The notes: generated by a model from the sequence alone, not told the origin. A DNA stretch of 64,000 nt from Bradyrhizobium sp. B097 (GCF_038957035.1 NZ_CP152412.1:3840501-3904500), one strand, 5' to 3'; positions 17,985-26,175 are shown, counted from the stretch's first letter. Numbers and translations are program-made.

Positions 17985-18812
17985 ATGACGAGTTCAACTT
18001 TAGCAAAGGCCGCGGAATCCACAGCGCCCAACACCGCCAATCCTCTCGGGTCTGCTCCCGGCTACAAATGGCTGGTCGACGACGCCAACGTCAACATGGC
18101 GATGGCGCCGCCGCCGCCCAAGGCGGTCACGATCGACGCGCAGCCGCAAACGGTGACGGTCGATCTGCATCGCACCGCTCTCATCGTCGTCGACATGCAG
18201 AACGACTTCTGCGCGAAGGGGGGATGGGTCGACCATCTCGGCCTCGACCACACGCCGGATCGGGCGCCGATCGAGCCGCTGCAGAAGCTTCTCCCGGTGT
18301 TGCGGAACGCCGGCGTGCAAATCATCTGGCTGAACTGGGGCAATCGGCCCGATCTGAAGAATATGGCGCCGAACCAGCTCCATCTCTACAAGCCGAAGGG
18401 TGTCGGCATCGGCCTTGGCGAGCCGTTGCCGGGCAGTGGCGCGCGCGTGCTGCAGAAGGACAGCTGGGCCGCGGCCGTGGTCGATGAATTGAAGCAGGAG
18501 CCCGAGGACATTCACGTCGACAAATACCGGATCAGCGGCTTCTGGGACACGCCGCTGGACAGCATTCTGCGCAATCTCGGCACCAAGACGATCCTGTTTG
18601 CCGGCGTCAACACCGATCAATGCGTATTGCATTCGCTCACCGACGCGAACTTCCTGGGCTACGGTTGCCTCCTGGTCGAGGACTGCTGCGCAACGACCTC
18701 GCCGGGCTACTGCGTTGAAGCAACCCTGTTCAACGTCAAGAAGTGCTTCGGCTTCGTGACGCATTCGTCAGATGTCATCGAGGCCATTTCAGGAGCACAT
18801 CCGACGGCGTGA
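17985..18812 (+). CDS. Isochorismatase-family cysteine amidohydrolase
   Basis: A 275-aa cytosolic hydrolase of the isochorismatase/nicotinamidase superfamily. The expected triad is visible: Asp in ALIVVDMQNDF near residue 69, Lys in DKYRISGFWDT near 177, and Cys in GVNTDQCVLHSL near 212. The family includes ureidoacrylate amidohydrolase (RutB), N-carbamoylsarcosine amidase and biuret hydrolase, all cleaving carbamoyl or amide bonds. A 45-residue N-terminal arm precedes the domain. It follows the BMP permease with a strong GGGAGG and is the last gene of the locus. A substrate such as oxamate or another ureido breakdown product fits the context but is not proven. Confidence 0.88.
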   Translation: MTSSTLAKAAESTAPNTANPLGSAPGYKWLVDDANVNMAMAPPPPKAVTIDAQPQTVTVDLHRTALIVVDMQNDFCAKGGWVDHLGLDHTPDRAPIEPLQKLLPVLRNAGVQIIWLNWGNRPDLKNMAPNQLHLYKPKGVGIGLGEPLPGSGARVLQKDSWAAAVVDELKQEPEDIHVDKYRISGFWDTPLDSILRNLGTKTILFAGVNTDQCVLHSLTDANFLGYGCLLVEDCCATTSPGYCVEATLFNVKKCFGFVTHSSDVIEAISGAHPTA

Positions 18813-18840
18813 CAGATCGGTCGCGCTCCGAGCGCACAGA

Positions 18841-19527
18841 CTAGCCTTGTGACGCCACTTGCGATTCTCGTCCGCCTGAGCCCAGACGCGGCTCGGTCCC
18901 GGCCAGCAGCCGCTGAATGTTGGCACGATGACGCGCGATCACGTAAAGGCCACCTGCGATGACGAGCAGCCGATATGGCAGCGGCTGCTCCAACGCGCAG
19001 ACCAGTGCGATCGCAGTGAGCGCCGCCAACATTGAGCTCAGGGAAACGATCCGGGAAATTGCCAGCACAACGCCAAAGGCTGCGGCGGCGCCTAAACCGA
19101 CAGGCCAGGACAGCGCCAGCAACACGCCGAGCCCCGTCGCCGCGGATTTGCCGCCCGTAAAATTCAACCAGATCGAACGGCTGTGGCCCAGCAATACCGC
19201 AAGCCCGGCCAGGCAGACTGCCCAAGGCTCCAAGGTTTGCAGATCGATCGCCGTCGGCGGCGTAACCGACGGCAACGTCCGGAGCCAGGGATAAAACCAG
19301 CGGGCAAACGCGATCGCCCCGGCGCCCTTCAGGACATCGACCAGGAGGACCGCCAACGCGGGCCACTTGCCCAGGGTACGCAGCACGTTTGTGGCCCCGG
19401 TCGACCTGGAGCCGTGCTCCCGGATGTCGATACCCCTCAGCAGTTTCCCCGCGAGATAGCCCGCGGGTATGGAACCGAGAAGGTAGGCAGTCGCCAATCC
19501 AGCCGCACTCGCGATCCAAAAAACCAT
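18841..19527 (-). CDS. plsY: Glycerol-3-phosphate acyltransferase PlsY (second-type)
   Basis: A 228-aa integral membrane enzyme that transfers an acyl group from acyl phosphate to glycerol-3-phosphate, the first step of phospholipid synthesis. Three PlsY motifs are present: GSIPAGYLAGKL near residue 18, GSRSTGATNVLRTLGK near 39, and GHSRSIWLNFTGGKSAATG near 115. The variants Ser-Arg-Ser-Thr in motif 2 and GGKSAAT in motif 3 differ from the common GSGNPGATN and GGKGVAT. This suggests the less usual, cyanobacterial-like subgroup, probably an extra copy. It converges on the hydrolase gene with only 28 bp between them. Confidence 0.87.
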   Translation of the reverse strand: MVFWIASAAGLATAYLLGSIPAGYLAGKLLRGIDIREHGSRSTGATNVLRTLGKWPALAVLLVDVLKGAGAIAFARWFYPWLRTLPSVTPPTAIDLQTLEPWAVCLAGLAVLLGHSRSIWLNFTGGKSAATGLGVLLALSWPVGLGAAAAFGVVLAISRIVSLSSMLAALTAIALVCALEQPLPYRLLVIAGGLYVIARHRANIQRLLAGTEPRLGSGGRESQVASQG

Positions 19528-19725
19528 AGGCCTCTCCTCGATGCGCCAGTGTCAGGCAAGCGTCATCCGAAGTCTACCGCCATGCGACGGCCGATGTCGT
19601 GGATACGAGGGATCGATTGCCTTACCCGCTCCAATGCCCTTTGGAATAGGCTGGCCTTGCGATAGATACCGCGATCGACTTGCCGATCAATCGGCCATGC
19701 TGCCGCGACGGAGACAGGACACGGA

Positions 19726-20241
19726 ATGACGACGCACTCAATCGAGATTCGCCGCCTCTTGCCTGCGGACGCTGCGCTTTATCGCGACATCCGTCTCGAG
19801 GCGCTGCGCTTCAGTCCCGAGGCGTTCGGCAGCGCGTATGAGACGGAGAGCGTGCATTCCGTCGAATGGTTCGTGGAGAGGCTCGCGCATGGGGCGGCGA
19901 TAATTGGGGCGTTTCGTGGCGGCGAACTCGCCGGCATCATCGGTTTCATCGCGGCGCAAGGGCCGAAACAGCAGCACAAGGGCATGCTGGTTGGGATGTA
20001 TGTGCGGCAGCAGGCGCGACGCGCCGGAGTCGGCCGGCTCCTGGTCGATGCGGTGCTCGAGCTTGCCGCGCAATCGGTCGAGCTGTTGCAGCTCGCCGTG
20101 GTGAAGGGCAACGAGCCTGCCTGCGGGCTCTACCGGCGCGCCGGCTTTGTCGAGTACGGGCTGGAGAGGCATGCCCTGAAGATCGACGGCCGCTACTACG
20201 ACGACATCCTGATGGCAAAGGATCTGGTCGGGCGCGACTGA
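19726..20241 (+). CDS. GNAT family N-acetyltransferase
   Basis: A 171-aa acetyltransferase covering the whole GNAT fold. Motif A, which binds acetyl-CoA, reads GMYVRQQARRAGVGRLLVDA near residues 88-107. The C-terminal block NEPACGLYRRAGFVEYG is typical. Substrate is not predictable. It stands alone between plsY and a cupin gene, with the ATG after GACAGGACACGGA, a weak ribosome site. Confidence 0.9.
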   Translation: MTTHSIEIRRLLPADAALYRDIRLEALRFSPEAFGSAYETESVHSVEWFVERLAHGAAIIGAFRGGELAGIIGFIAAQGPKQQHKGMLVGMYVRQQARRAGVGRLLVDAVLELAAQSVELLQLAVVKGNEPACGLYRRAGFVEYGLERHALKIDGRYYDDILMAKDLVGRD

Positions 20242-20348
20242 CGTCGTACAAAGCGAACCGACACAATTCCGGCGGCCCGTTGCGATAGCCGCACATCCAC
20301 GCTTGGGGCCACGCATTCGTTTGCTGTTATCGCCTCGGAGACGCTGCC

Positions 20349-20804
20349 ATGCCGAAGATCGATCTGACAAAGGTGCCGGAACGTAAGGGGACCGGCTATC
20401 CGGCCGAGTTCGCTGCACCGTGCGCGGAACGAATCCGGCAGCGTCTCGGCGACGCCGGCGGGCTCGCCGATTTCGGCGTCAATCTGATGCGGCTGCCGCC
20501 GGGCAACTGGTCGAGCCAGCGCCATTGGCATTCGGACGAGGACGAGTTCGTCTATGTGCTTGCGGGCGAGGTGGTGCTGATCGAGGACGGCGGCGAGACG
20601 GTGCTGCGCGCCGGCGATTGCGCGGCTTTCCGGAAGAATTCCAGCAACGGGCACCACATGATCAACAGGTCGCAGATGACGGCGACCTATCTCGAGGTCG
20701 GCTCGCGCTCGCGTGCCGACGTCATCACATGTTCCGACATCGACATGATGAGCCCGAGCTCCGACGGCCGCTTTCTGCACAAGGACGGCCGGCCATACGA
20801 ATAG
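20349..20804 (+). CDS. Cupin domain protein
   Basis: A 151-aa small beta-barrel protein. The metal-binding cupin motif 1 is visible as RHWHSDEDEFVYVLAGE (two His and a Glu) near residues 59-75, and motif 2 as GDCAAFRKNSSNGHHMIN near 88-105 with the second His. Related proteins include sugar isomerases and regulators, so no reaction is assigned. The upstream gap has a CGGAG stretch 10 bp before the start. Confidence 0.88.
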   Translation: MPKIDLTKVPERKGTGYPAEFAAPCAERIRQRLGDAGGLADFGVNLMRLPPGNWSSQRHWHSDEDEFVYVLAGEVVLIEDGGETVLRAGDCAAFRKNSSNGHHMINRSQMTATYLEVGSRSRADVITCSDIDMMSPSSDGRFLHKDGRPYE

Positions 20805-20901
20805 GCCCCGAACCGCGGGCAGCCATGCCGCCGCGAAAATCGGCGTTGCGGATTGGCCGGCGAAGGACCAATCTTCCGGCCAGGGAGATTTGGTCGCGTC
20901 C

Positions 20902-21084
20902 ATGACGGAATGGTATTTCATCTGGATTGACGGTCCGCGCGGACCCGAGCCGCAGAAATGGTCGTCGGACGCGCTGTGGGGGCAGGTGGCCCGTCAGGAT
21001 ATCATCGTCCGTTTTCCCTTGAGCGATCGCGAGGCTGGCCTGTCGCTCGATCAGCTGGCGCGGCTGCATCCGGTGCCGCAGTGA
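20902..21084 (+). CDS. Small hypothetical protein
   Basis: A 60-aa protein with an aromatic, Trp-rich N-terminal half (EWYFIWIDGPRGPEPQKW) and a Pro-rich end. A TTG four codons earlier could also be the start, since GGGAG lies only 3 bp before it and 14 bp before the ATG. I do not recognise the family. The amino-acid make-up looks like a real small protein and not like a shadow reading frame; there is no competing gene on either strand. Confidence 0.45.
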   Translation: MTEWYFIWIDGPRGPEPQKWSSDALWGQVARQDIIVRFPLSDREAGLSLDQLARLHPVPQ

Positions 21085-21111
21085 GCTGCGCCGCAAGAGC
21101 GTGCGGCAGTC

Positions 21112-21339
21112 TCACACCACCAGCCGTCCTTCGCGGTCCGCGACCGTGATCTGGGCTTCCGTTCCCGAGTTGAAGTCGAGCCGGTCGGCCTCGATGCCGT
21201 CGCTGAAGATGACGCCGTTCTCCGGCATCAGCGAGCGGACGCTGAGGCGCTCGGCGCGTTCGAGGCTGCCGCAGACCAGCGCGACCTGCGAGGTGCGGCT
21301 CGGAAACGGCTCGCGCGACGGTGTTCTTCGCGCGTACGT
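21112..21339 (-). pseudogene. C-terminal remnant of a kinase-like gene (possibly ATP-NAD kinase)
   Basis: On the minus strand 75 codons run open to a TGA at 21112-21114, with no start codon at the front: an in-frame stop sits at 21340-21342. The text, with TSQVALVCGSLERAERLSVR and then MPENGVIFSDGIEADRLDFN, looks like the end of a real enzyme; my best match from memory is the C-terminus of ATP-NAD kinase-like proteins. The missing N-terminal part should be about 200 residues. It lies just downstream of the phosphotransferase gene on the same strand. Family identity is uncertain. Confidence 0.45.
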
Positions 21340-21359
21340 TCAATCCGCCGGGCTGACCG

Positions 21360-22355
21360 TCAAACCGAGAGATCGAAGCCGGGCGTCGCGACGTCGGTCA
21401 GGAACGAGGCCAGGAACATTTTTCCAAGCACATGCTTTGCCGCCGGCGTGTCGTTCTTGAGCCGGCCGGCGCCGGTCGCGGCTGCGAGTTCCGTCAGTGT
21501 CGGTGCCACGAGACTCGTGTCGGGTGCGGCGCGCGGCGCCGTCGCGGATGCACTGAACAGCACGCCGGCATAATAGAGACGGGTGAGGGCGCGGACCAAT
21601 CGGAGCTGGGTGTGCAGCGCCGCGTCGAGCGGCCGGCCGAGCCAGGCGCGATGCAAAATCTCCTCCAGCTCCGGCGTTCGCGCGAAGCTGTCGCCAACGA
21701 TCGCGAGATCGACCAGCGGATCGGTGCGATAGGCGGATTCCCAGTCGATCATCCAGAGCCTGTTACCGTCGAACAGGATATTGGCGGGAAGCGAGTCGTT
21801 GTGGCTCGAGACCGAGTTCGCCTCATCCCAGACATAGCCCGCGCGAATGCGTTCGAGATGTTCGTTGCACTGGTCGAGTACGCCGGGCGCGAACAGGCCG
21901 TTGCGGCAGACATGGGCCCAGAGCCGAGCCACGATATCCGGATAACGCACGAAAGCCGGAAAGGTCGGCGTCGCCTGCAACCGCGCCAGCAATTCGCCGA
22001 CCGCCTTTGCCAGCGCCGGCAGCCCACCGGGATAGCGACCGAGCGGCTGCCGCTGGATAAAATCCATCACCGCGACGCGCGACGTCTCGTCGACATAGTA
22101 GAGTCGCGGCGCGATGCCTGCTTCGGCGGCGATGCGCAGCGAAACATATTGATATGGATTGCGCAGTGGGCTCGGTACGCCTTCGATTCGTAGCAAATAA
22201 TTCTTGCCGCCCGCGTCGATCCGAAACAACCGCGCCGACGTGGCGCCGCCTGCGATCGGCGTCACGGCGTCGATCGTTACCGTACCGATCATTTCACGCA
22301 GCGCAGCATGCGCTGCATCGCGCTGTTCCGGTGGAAGTGCATCGAGATCACTCAT
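21360..22355 (-). CDS. Phosphotransferase family protein (APH/choline kinase-like)
   Basis: A 331-aa kinase-fold protein of the aminoglycoside phosphotransferase/choline kinase family. It shows the ATP loop IAGGATSARLFRI near residue 40, the catalytic loop SSHNDSLPANILFD near 180 (His-Asn-Asp in place of the usual HGD or HND) and the metal-binding MIDWESAYR. The start is the ATG and not the TTG two codons upstream. Substrate is unknown; choline, a small sugar or an amino alcohol are options. It is upstream of the truncated kinase-like remnant on the same strand. Confidence 0.83.
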   Translation of the reverse strand: MSDLDALPPEQRDAAHAALREMIGTVTIDAVTPIAGGATSARLFRIDAGGKNYLLRIEGVPSPLRNPYQYVSLRIAAEAGIAPRLYYVDETSRVAVMDFIQRQPLGRYPGGLPALAKAVGELLARLQATPTFPAFVRYPDIVARLWAHVCRNGLFAPGVLDQCNEHLERIRAGYVWDEANSVSSHNDSLPANILFDGNRLWMIDWESAYRTDPLVDLAIVGDSFARTPELEEILHRAWLGRPLDAALHTQLRLVRALTRLYYAGVLFSASATAPRAAPDTSLVAPTLTELAAATGAGRLKNDTPAAKHVLGKMFLASFLTDVATPGFDLSV

Positions 22356-22485
22356 GCGCAAAAAGTTAGCATGACGGCTATGCGTGCCGAAATCGCATTG
22401 ATGTTGGGTTCCCGATCTTCAATCGCTGGTCGCGCGCGACGAAGCGTGAAACAATGCCGCAAAAATCATGCTGGGAGAAAACTTG

Positions 22486-22971
22486 ATGTCGTTCGAGCGG
22501 GGGTTGCATGGCGCCGTTGCGTGCAGGATCGTGAAGCGCAGATCATGGATGGCGTTGCCATTATTCTGCCTGATCAGCACGTTCGGAGTGGTGCATCACG
22601 TCGTCGCGGACGAATCCTTGCAGATTGTGGATGCGCGCGTACCGGCTACGGACAAAGAAGGCGGAGACCTTCCCTTGACGATGACGATCAAGAATGAGGC
22701 CGACAGCGCCGACGCGCTACTCCGTGTCCGGTGCCCGGTTGCGAATTTTTCCGAACGCCACATCGTTGATCGCGGCGAAGGCGCGCCCGCCATGCGCTCG
22801 ATATCCAATATACCAGTCCCGGCCAAGGCGACGCTCGAGCTGAAGCGCGACGGTTATCACGTCATGCTGCTGCAGTTGCGTCAGGCGCTCGCGCCGGGCG
22901 AGACCTTCAAATGCGCAATCGTTTTTCAGAAAGCAGGCACCATCGAGACGGAGGTACAGGTCCAGAAGTGA
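22486..22971 (+). CDS. PCu(A)C-type periplasmic copper chaperone
   Basis: A 161-aa exported protein. The signal sequence runs to about VVHHVVA-DE at residue 41. The full copper site of the PCu(A)C family is present with exact spacing: His92-x10-Met103-x21-His125-x-Met127. These proteins deliver Cu(I) to CuA or CuB of cytochrome oxidase. I chose the ATG after GGGAGAAAACTTG; an earlier ATG adds six residues. The neighbour downstream is a PQQ alcohol dehydrogenase and a cytochrome c, so the copper protein may support the oxidase that receives electrons from them. That link is inference. Confidence 0.8.
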   Translation: MSFERGLHGAVACRIVKRRSWMALPLFCLISTFGVVHHVVADESLQIVDARVPATDKEGGDLPLTMTIKNEADSADALLRVRCPVANFSERHIVDRGEGAPAMRSISNIPVPAKATLELKRDGYHVMLLQLRQALAPGETFKCAIVFQKAGTIETEVQVQK

Positions 22972-23114
22972 CCGAAGACAAGTTATGACAAGTGACTAAG
23001 GAAGACGGCGGGCGGCACAGCCGATCGCCGGGACTCAAGGCTTCTCGCGCGGCCACCCGTATGTGACGGGCGGTTCGATCAATGAAGAACGCTGGATCCG
23101 GAGGAAATGAACTC

Positions 23115-24887
23115 ATGACAAGGTTGAATTGGGTTAAATCGCACATGCTCGCGGCGGCAGTAGCATCCGCCGCGACCTTCGCGGGCTCTTTCGCGCTCGC
23201 CGACGATGTCAACCAGGATCGCCTGCTCAATGCTGACAAGGAAGCAGGCAACTGGCTGCACCACCACAAGAACTATTCGGCGACCCGCTTCTCGTCGCTG
23301 GCGGATATCAACAAGGACAACGTCAAGAACCTGAAGGTCGCCTGGACCATGCATCTCGGCGGCGTCGAGGGCGGCGGAATCTGGGGGCACGGCGGCCTGG
23401 AGGGAACTCCGATCGTCGAGAACGGATTCATGTACGTCACCGACGGCTGGGGTTCGGTCTACAAGATCGACGCGCACGGCGGCAAAGGCGTGCTGCTCTG
23501 GAAGATGGATCCCAAGACCGACCACGACTGGGCCGGCGCGGTCGCCTGCTGCGGCGTCGACAACCGCGGCGTCGCGCTGTGGGACAACCTCGTGATCTCG
23601 CACACGCTCGACGGCCGCCTGATCGCGACCAACAAGGAGACCGGGCAGGTCGCCTGGCAGCGTCAGGTCGCCGATCCCGACAAGGGTGAGGTGATCACCG
23701 GCGCGCCGTTAATCGTCAAGGGCATGGCGATCACGGGCGTCGCTGGCGCCGAATACGGCATTCGCGGCTGGATCGCTGCGACCGACCTGAAGAGCCAGAA
23801 GGAAGTCTGGCGTACCCACACCATCCCGGGCAAGGACGAACCCGGTTCCGAAACCTGGAAGGACGACAAGAACGCCAAGGCAAGCGGCGGCGGATCGACT
23901 TGGGTCACCGGCAGCTACGACCCGTCGACCAACACCATCGTCTGGGGCGTCGGCAATCCCGGACCGGACTGGGACAACGAATACCGGCCCGGCGACAACC
24001 TCTACACCGACTCCTCGCTCGGTCTCGATGCCGACACCGGCAAGATCAAGTGGCACTACCAGCACACGCCGAACGATCCTTATGACTATGACAGCGTGGC
24101 GGAGAACGTGCTGGTCGACGTCCCCGGCCCCAACAACACGACGCTGAAACTCGCGCTCGAGGCCGACCGCAACGGCTTTGCCTATGCGGTCGATCGCAAC
24201 AGCGGCAAGTTCATCTGGGGTCTGCCCTTCGTCAAGAAGGTGACCTGGACCAAGGGTCTCGACCCCGAGTCCGGCAAACCGGTGGAGTATGATCCGAAGC
24301 AGGGTGTGCAGAAGTACAACGCGTCGGTGACGCCGAGCCGCACCAACAAGGAGACGGATATCTGCCCCGGTAACATGGGCGGCAAGAACTGGCCGCCGAC
24401 CGCCTACAATCCGAACCTGAAGCTCTGGTACATTCCCGTCATCGAGAGCTGCAACCACATCAAGGTCGAGGAGATGACGCCGGACAAGGTCAAGGCGCGC
24501 GAGTTCTTCACCGGTGGCGGACCGAGCCAGCCGGTCAAGATCACCGGCAGCGTGACCGCGATCGACGTCACCACCGGCAAGGTGGCAGGGAAGGCGGAGA
24601 CGCAATTCCCGAACCTCGGCGGGATCCTGGCGACGCCCGACCTCGTGTTCTCCGGACAGCCGTCCGGCGAGGTGATCGCCTACGACGCGAAGTCGCTGCA
24701 GCAGCTCTGGCAGTTCAACACCGGCGGTGGCGTCAATGCGCCTCCGATGACGTTCTCGGTGGACGGCAAGCAGTATGTCGCGATCCTGGTCGGCCTCGGC
24801 GGTGCCTGGGACAAGTGGTTCATCGATGCCACGCCCGAGCTGAAGCGGATGCAGCCGGGCTCGATGCTCTACGTGTTCGCGCTCTGA
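23115..24887 (+). CDS. PQQ-dependent methanol/ethanol-family dehydrogenase, probably lanthanide-type
   Basis: A 590-aa periplasmic beta-propeller quinoprotein with signal peptide cleaved near FALA-DD. It has the adjacent-Cys ring VACCGVDNRG that stacks on PQQ, the metal Glu in AEYGIRGW, the Asn in NPGPDWDN and the catalytic Asp in NDPYDYDSV. The Asp two residues after the catalytic Asp (D-Y-D) is the feature that marks lanthanide-binding enzymes such as XoxF; calcium enzymes carry Ala or Ser there. It oxidises a primary alcohol and passes electrons to a cytochrome c. Start chosen at the ATG after GGAGGAAATGAACTC. Methanol versus longer alcohols cannot be decided. Confidence 0.9.
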   Translation: MTRLNWVKSHMLAAAVASAATFAGSFALADDVNQDRLLNADKEAGNWLHHHKNYSATRFSSLADINKDNVKNLKVAWTMHLGGVEGGGIWGHGGLEGTPIVENGFMYVTDGWGSVYKIDAHGGKGVLLWKMDPKTDHDWAGAVACCGVDNRGVALWDNLVISHTLDGRLIATNKETGQVAWQRQVADPDKGEVITGAPLIVKGMAITGVAGAEYGIRGWIAATDLKSQKEVWRTHTIPGKDEPGSETWKDDKNAKASGGGSTWVTGSYDPSTNTIVWGVGNPGPDWDNEYRPGDNLYTDSSLGLDADTGKIKWHYQHTPNDPYDYDSVAENVLVDVPGPNNTTLKLALEADRNGFAYAVDRNSGKFIWGLPFVKKVTWTKGLDPESGKPVEYDPKQGVQKYNASVTPSRTNKETDICPGNMGGKNWPPTAYNPNLKLWYIPVIESCNHIKVEEMTPDKVKAREFFTGGGPSQPVKITGSVTAIDVTTGKVAGKAETQFPNLGGILATPDLVFSGQPSGEVIAYDAKSLQQLWQFNTGGGVNAPPMTFSVDGKQYVAILVGLGGAWDKWFIDATPELKRMQPGSMLYVFAL

Positions 24888-24894
24888 CATCGCA

Positions 24895-24929
24895 GACGCG
24901 GGAGGCTTCACTGAGAGGCCTCCCGCGTC
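24895..24929 (+). terminator. Strong hairpin between PQQ dehydrogenase and cytochrome c genes
   Basis: A perfect 12-bp GC-rich stem (GACGCGGGAGGC / GCCTCCCGCGTC) with an 11-base loop follows the stop by 7 bp. There is no T run after it, so it is more likely a partial terminator or an mRNA-stabilising hairpin that sets a higher dehydrogenase than cytochrome level. Confidence 0.6.
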
Positions 24930-24966
24930 GATCTGACCGAGAGAAATAAGACAAGAAACAGAACAA

Positions 24967-25509
24967 ATGAAGCAATCATGGCTGGTTGGCGCGTGGCTCG
25001 GCTGCGCGCTGGTGATGGGATTTGTCAGTATGGCGCAGGCACAGTCGGCGAGCGATCCGACCGATGCGGGCAAGGCGGTGTTCAAGCGCGGCAATTGCGT
25101 CGGCTGTCACAAATGGCACGGCAATGGCGGCGGCGGCTATGGCGGCGATGCGCTGTCGCTGCGCAAGACCGAGCTGACGCGCGAGCAGATCATCGAGACC
25201 GTGACGTGCGGGCGGCCGGGCACCGGCATGCCGTTCTTCGTGCGCGGCTCCTATGACACCACGAAATGCTACGAGATGACCCGCCAGGATGTCGCGGACC
25301 GCATGCCGCCCGAGGCGAATGTGTTCCTGCGGCCGAACGAGATCGAGGCCGTGGCCGACTACGTGCTCGCCCACGTCAAGGGTAAGGGTGAGCCGAGTTA
25401 TGACGAATGCATCGCCTTCTTCGGCGACGGTTCGCGCGTCTGCAACATCTACAAGGAGGCCGGCCACGCCGCCGCGTCGTCCGACCAGAGCGAGAAGGCA
25501 AAGCCATGA
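24967..25509 (+). CDS. Periplasmic c-type cytochrome
   Basis: A 180-aa exported cytochrome with one haem site, GNCVGCHKWHG (Cys44, Cys47, His48), after a signal peptide ending at AQA-QS. A Met in RPGTGMPFF is a candidate sixth ligand. Next to a PQQ alcohol dehydrogenase it is probably its electron acceptor, like cytochrome cL/XoxG, although the sequence outside the haem site is not diagnostic. The stop overlaps the following gene (ATGA). Confidence 0.88.
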   Translation: MKQSWLVGAWLGCALVMGFVSMAQAQSASDPTDAGKAVFKRGNCVGCHKWHGNGGGGYGGDALSLRKTELTREQIIETVTCGRPGTGMPFFVRGSYDTTKCYEMTRQDVADRMPPEANVFLRPNEIEAVADYVLAHVKGKGEPSYDECIAFFGDGSRVCNIYKEAGHAAASSDQSEKAKP

Positions 25510-26132
25510 GCAAGCAGGGATCGGCAATCCGCGGGTTGGTCTTCGCCGCGTCAGTCACCGCGGCGGTGCCGGCGATGGCGACTGCGGGAGACTTGCGCGA
25601 CATCAATGTCGGCATGGACGTCAGCAGCGTTCCCGACGCGGGATATATCAACCTGACCTGCGTCGGTGAGACGACGCACCGATTGGCGGAATGGGCGCAG
25701 TGGGCGGCCTGCCCAGCCGGGCCGGACCAGCTGCGCGGCATCCGCTTCGAGTATGACCGCGAGACCGCGCGGGAAGGCACCATGGTGGGCGGCCATCCGG
25801 CGATCCTGACCGTGATGATCGACAAGGATGCCAGGATCGCGGCACTGACGATCGAGACCGATCCGAAGGCGCGGCTCTATCTGCGCAAGAAGGCGTTCCT
25901 GCTCGGCCTGCAGGCGAAGTCACGCTACGGCGAGGACGGCTGGACCTGCACGGAGGCCAAGCGGGGCACCGACAAGCAGGAGGTCGGCGGCGTATTCGTC
26001 GACGAGACGTGCAGCAAGACCACCGATGGCCGAACTGTCGAGATCGAGCGTCACCTCTATCGTGAGCCGAACAAGGAGCTCAAGGACATGACCGACGAGA
26101 CCCGGATCACGATCCGCCGCGCGGGGTCGTAG
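25506..26132 (+). CDS. Hypothetical periplasmic protein of the PQQ dehydrogenase cluster
   Basis: A 208-aa protein with a clear signal peptide (LVFAASVTAAVPAMATA) and four Cys in the mature part, likely two disulfides. No domain is recognised. Translational coupling to the cytochrome gene and export to the same compartment suggest a role in alcohol oxidation, such as maturation or electron transfer support. Start is the ATG overlapping the cytochrome stop; the longer frame upstream is a shadow. Confidence 0.72.
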   Translation: MSKQGSAIRGLVFAASVTAAVPAMATAGDLRDINVGMDVSSVPDAGYINLTCVGETTHRLAEWAQWAACPAGPDQLRGIRFEYDRETAREGTMVGGHPAILTVMIDKDARIAALTIETDPKARLYLRKKAFLLGLQAKSRYGEDGWTCTEAKRGTDKQEVGGVFVDETCSKTTDGRTVEIERHLYREPNKELKDMTDETRITIRRAGS

Positions 26133-26139
26133 GAACATC

Positions 26140-26175
26140 GATCGGGCGCGTTTGCGCCTCGTAGCCCGCCCGATC
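26140..26175. terminator. Bidirectional hairpin between convergent genes
   Basis: A perfect 9-bp inverted repeat GATCGGGCG / CGCCCGATC with an 18-base loop fills the gap between the periplasmic protein gene and the convergent IclR gene. No T run is present, so termination strength is uncertain. Confidence 0.45.
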
